The position numbers were made by a program, and so were the translations under genes. Below, piece after piece: positions 4,680 through 5,993 of a DNA stretch of 5,993 nt (positions are counted from its first letter, which is position 1; each line of letters opens with the position of its first letter). Under the pieces are notes generated by a model, which made no database searches, had not been told where the DNA came from, and saw only the letters and a list, made by a program, of their open reading frames with translations. This stretch comes from Aliitabrizicola sp031408575 (GTDB lineage: Bacteria > Pseudomonadota > Alphaproteobacteria > Rhodobacterales > Rhodobacteraceae): contig JANNWS010000149.1 in the NCBI GenBank assembly GCA_031408575.1, positions 1 to 5,993 on the forward strand, in the 5' to 3' direction.

Positions 4680-5777
4680 ATGACCGAAACGCACCAGAAA
4701 TCACCCATCGACCCGCCAAAGCACTCAGATCCGAACGAACGGGACGAGAGCGTTGCGCCTGAGGACGGTGCCCTCACCCTGCCCTCTCGCATCGCTGGCT
4801 CCGGCACGCTGGACCGACTGGTGGAAACCGCGCGCGACTATGCTCGCGCTGCTGCCTCTGAAAACACCCTCAAGGCCTATGCCAAGGACTGTGCGCAGTT
4901 CGCCCGCTGGTGCCGGATGCGCGGTGCGGACCCCCTACCCCCGTCGCCCCAGCTGATCGGGCTTTACATCGCCGATCTGGCAGCGCCGGGCGGTAAGGCC
5001 CCTGCCCTATCGGTTGCGTCGATCGAACGTCGTCTCTCCGGCCTCGCCTGGAGTTTTGCGCAGCGGGGCCATCGCATGGACCGCAAAGACCGCCACATCG
5101 CCACCATCCTCGCGGGTATCCGTCGCAAACACGCCCGGCCCCCTGTCCAGAAAGAAGCAATCCTGCCCGAAGACCTGCGCGACATGCTGGCCACCCTGCC
5201 CCATGATCTGCGCGGCCTGCGCGACCGCGCCATTCTTCTCATCGGTTTTGCCGGCGGCCTGCGCCGCTCCGAGATCGTCAGCCTCGATCACGGCAAGGAC
5301 GACACTCCCGACAGTGGTGGCTGGGTCGAGGTGCAGGAAGGCGGCGCGCTGATCACCCTGCGCGGCAAGACCGGCTGGCGCGAAGTGGAAATCGGGCGCG
5401 GCTCCGCCGACCAGACGTGCCCGGTCCATGCCCTCACCCAATGGCTGCACTACGCCAGGATCGACTTCGGCCCCCTCTTCGTGGCGGTCAGCCGCAACGG
5501 GCTGAAGGCTACGAGCGAACGCCTGTCCGACAAGCACGTCGCGCGACTGATCAAGCAGGCTGTTGAGGACGCGGGCTTGCGGCCCGAACTTTCCAAGACA
5601 GAGCGACTGGCCCTTTACTCTGGTCATTCCCTGCGCGCGGGGCTGGCAAGCAGCGCCGAAGTGGACGAGCGCTATGTCCAGAAGCAGCTTGGCCATGCCA
5701 GCGCAGAGATGACCCGCAGATACCAGCGGCGGCGTGACAGGTTCAGGGTGAACTTGACCAAGGCCGCAGGGCTGTAG
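4680..5777 (+). CDS. Tyrosine-type site-specific recombinase/integrase
   Basis: A complete 365-residue tyrosine recombinase. It cuts and rejoins DNA at specific sites through a covalent phosphotyrosine link. After a polar N-terminal extension (1-40), a SAM-like core-binding domain spans about 43-150 (ENTLKAYAKDCAQFARWC at 61-78). The catalytic domain spans about 160-360 and has every active-site residue: Arg195 in GGLRRSE, Lys230 in RGKTGWR, His316 and Arg319 in HSLRAG, His339 in LGHAS and nucleophile Tyr348 in TRRYQR. The ATG at 4680 follows AGG with a 9-nt gap. The gene ends in tandem TAG stops. It is divergent from DUF1403-scpB, with the 33-bp inverted repeat in between as an obvious candidate target. 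Length and motifs fit XerC/D-like and plasmid- or transposon-borne resolvases; there is no arm-binding domain of the lambda type. The exact target cannot be read from the protein. No clear plus-strand promoter was found. Confidence 0.92.
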   Translation: MTETHQKSPIDPPKHSDPNERDESVAPEDGALTLPSRIAGSGTLDRLVETARDYARAAASENTLKAYAKDCAQFARWCRMRGADPLPPSPQLIGLYIADLAAPGGKAPALSVASIERRLSGLAWSFAQRGHRMDRKDRHIATILAGIRRKHARPPVQKEAILPEDLRDMLATLPHDLRGLRDRAILLIGFAGGLRRSEIVSLDHGKDDTPDSGGWVEVQEGGALITLRGKTGWREVEIGRGSADQTCPVHALTQWLHYARIDFGPLFVAVSRNGLKATSERLSDKHVARLIKQAVEDAGLRPELSKTERLALYSGHSLRAGLASSAEVDERYVQKQLGHASAEMTRRYQRRRDRFRVNLTKAAGL

Positions 5778-5791
5778 TAGCAGAACGTCCC

Positions 5792-5825
5792 TTCACTTAC
5801 CCCGGAAAATCCGTATAATCCGGAT
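5792..5825 (+). promoter_or_regulatory. Promoter and likely operator of the antitoxin gene
   Basis: A perfect TATAAT -10 box (5814-5819) lies 16 bp from TTCACT (5792-5797, 4 of 6 matches to TTGACA). Operator-like half-sites surround it: CGGA (5803-5806) and TCCG (5810-5813) around AAA, then the palindrome ATCCGGAT (5818-5825) overlapping the -10 box. Phd-type antitoxins repress their own operons by binding palindromes at the promoter, so these repeats are a sensible operator. The predicted start of transcription, near 5826, coincides with an in-frame ATG. Confidence 0.6.
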
Positions 5826-5852
5826 ATGCAACAGGATTCGGAAGGCCCCAGT

Positions 5853-5993
5853 ATGAAAACCATGTCTGCCACCGCAGCCAGCAAAGAGTTCGGCCGGTTC
5901 ATCGATGCCGCACAACGAGAGCCTGTCCTGCTGACCAAGAAGGATCGGCCTGTCGCTGTCACCGTTTCAGTTGCTGACTGGGAAGAACTCCTG
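5853..5993 (+). CDS. Phd/YefM-family antitoxin, partial (C-terminus beyond window)
   Basis: The first 47 codons of a type II antitoxin of the Phd/YefM family. These proteins bind DNA through the N-terminal domain and neutralise a toxin through the C-terminal part. Visible family features are the N-terminal beta strand MSATAASKEFGRFIDAAQ, then EPVLLTKKDRPVAVTVSVADWEEL (in pieces: EPVLLTKK, RPVAVTVS, DWEEL), the standard order of the fold. The ATG at 5853 has GGAAGG with a 7-nt gap. An in-frame ATG at 5826 would add nine residues and sits where transcription is predicted to begin. The toxin (Doc-, RelE- or PIN-type) should follow to the right but is outside the window, so its type is unknown. 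As a stability gene next to a recombinase it fits a plasmid or island. Confidence 0.85.
   Translation, partial: MKTMSATAASKEFGRFIDAAQREPVLLTKKDRPVAVTVSVADWEELL

Noticed and set aside
5007..5696. Minus-strand open frame of 229 codons opposite the recombinase
   Set aside because: It is antisense to the catalytic domain of the tyrosine recombinase, where all active-site residues are in the plus frame.
5778..5800. Possible terminator after the recombinase gene
   Set aside because: No stem-loop followed by a T-run is visible. The nearby repeats fit a promoter and operator better.

Overview
The window looks like accessory DNA (plasmid or genomic island) from an alphaproteobacterium, most likely a Rhodobacterales or Paracoccus-like organism. 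The reasons are the high G+C, the strong G/C bias at third codon positions in the clear genes, and the gene content: a VirB-type conjugation cluster, a DUF1403 gene coupled to scpB, a tyrosine recombinase and a Phd-type antitoxin. The assignment rests on recognising the protein families; no search was run.

Layout. (1) Positions 1-1888, minus strand, hold a piece of a type IV secretion operon in the order virB4 (5'-truncated), a small lipoprotein, virB5 (running off the left edge). The genes are nearly contiguous or overlap. The virB4 fragment keeps the whole ATPase half but lacks the N-terminal half. (2) Positions 1833 to about 2348, minus strand, hold a Nudix hydrolase. Its reading frame runs into the virB4 fragment, so virB4 appears to have been cut and joined to the 3' end of the Nudix gene at about 1890-1915. 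(3) Positions 2400-2958 have no recognisable gene. They contain a run of nine C and may be degraded DNA. (4) Positions 2959-5777 form a compact divergent module. scpB and the upstream DUF1403 gene are on the minus strand, separated by 2 bp. A complete tyrosine recombinase with all catalytic residues is on the plus strand. (5) From 5826 or 5853 to the right edge lies the start of a Phd/YefM antitoxin gene with a good promoter and operator-like repeats.

The most interesting feature is the 126-bp gap between DUF1403 and the recombinase. It contains a 33-bp near-perfect inverted repeat at 4628-4660: two 13-bp arms matching at 12 of 13 positions around a 7-bp centre. This is the geometry of a tyrosine-recombinase core site. 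One arm overlaps the -10 box of a good DUF1403-scpB promoter, so recombinase binding could both carry out recombination and control the operon. scpB has no scpA or smc beside it. DUF1403 sits where scpA normally sits and ends in what looks like a winged-helix segment. This suggests a recombinase plus condensin-like accessory module for resolution, integration or segregation of the replicon. That function is inference.
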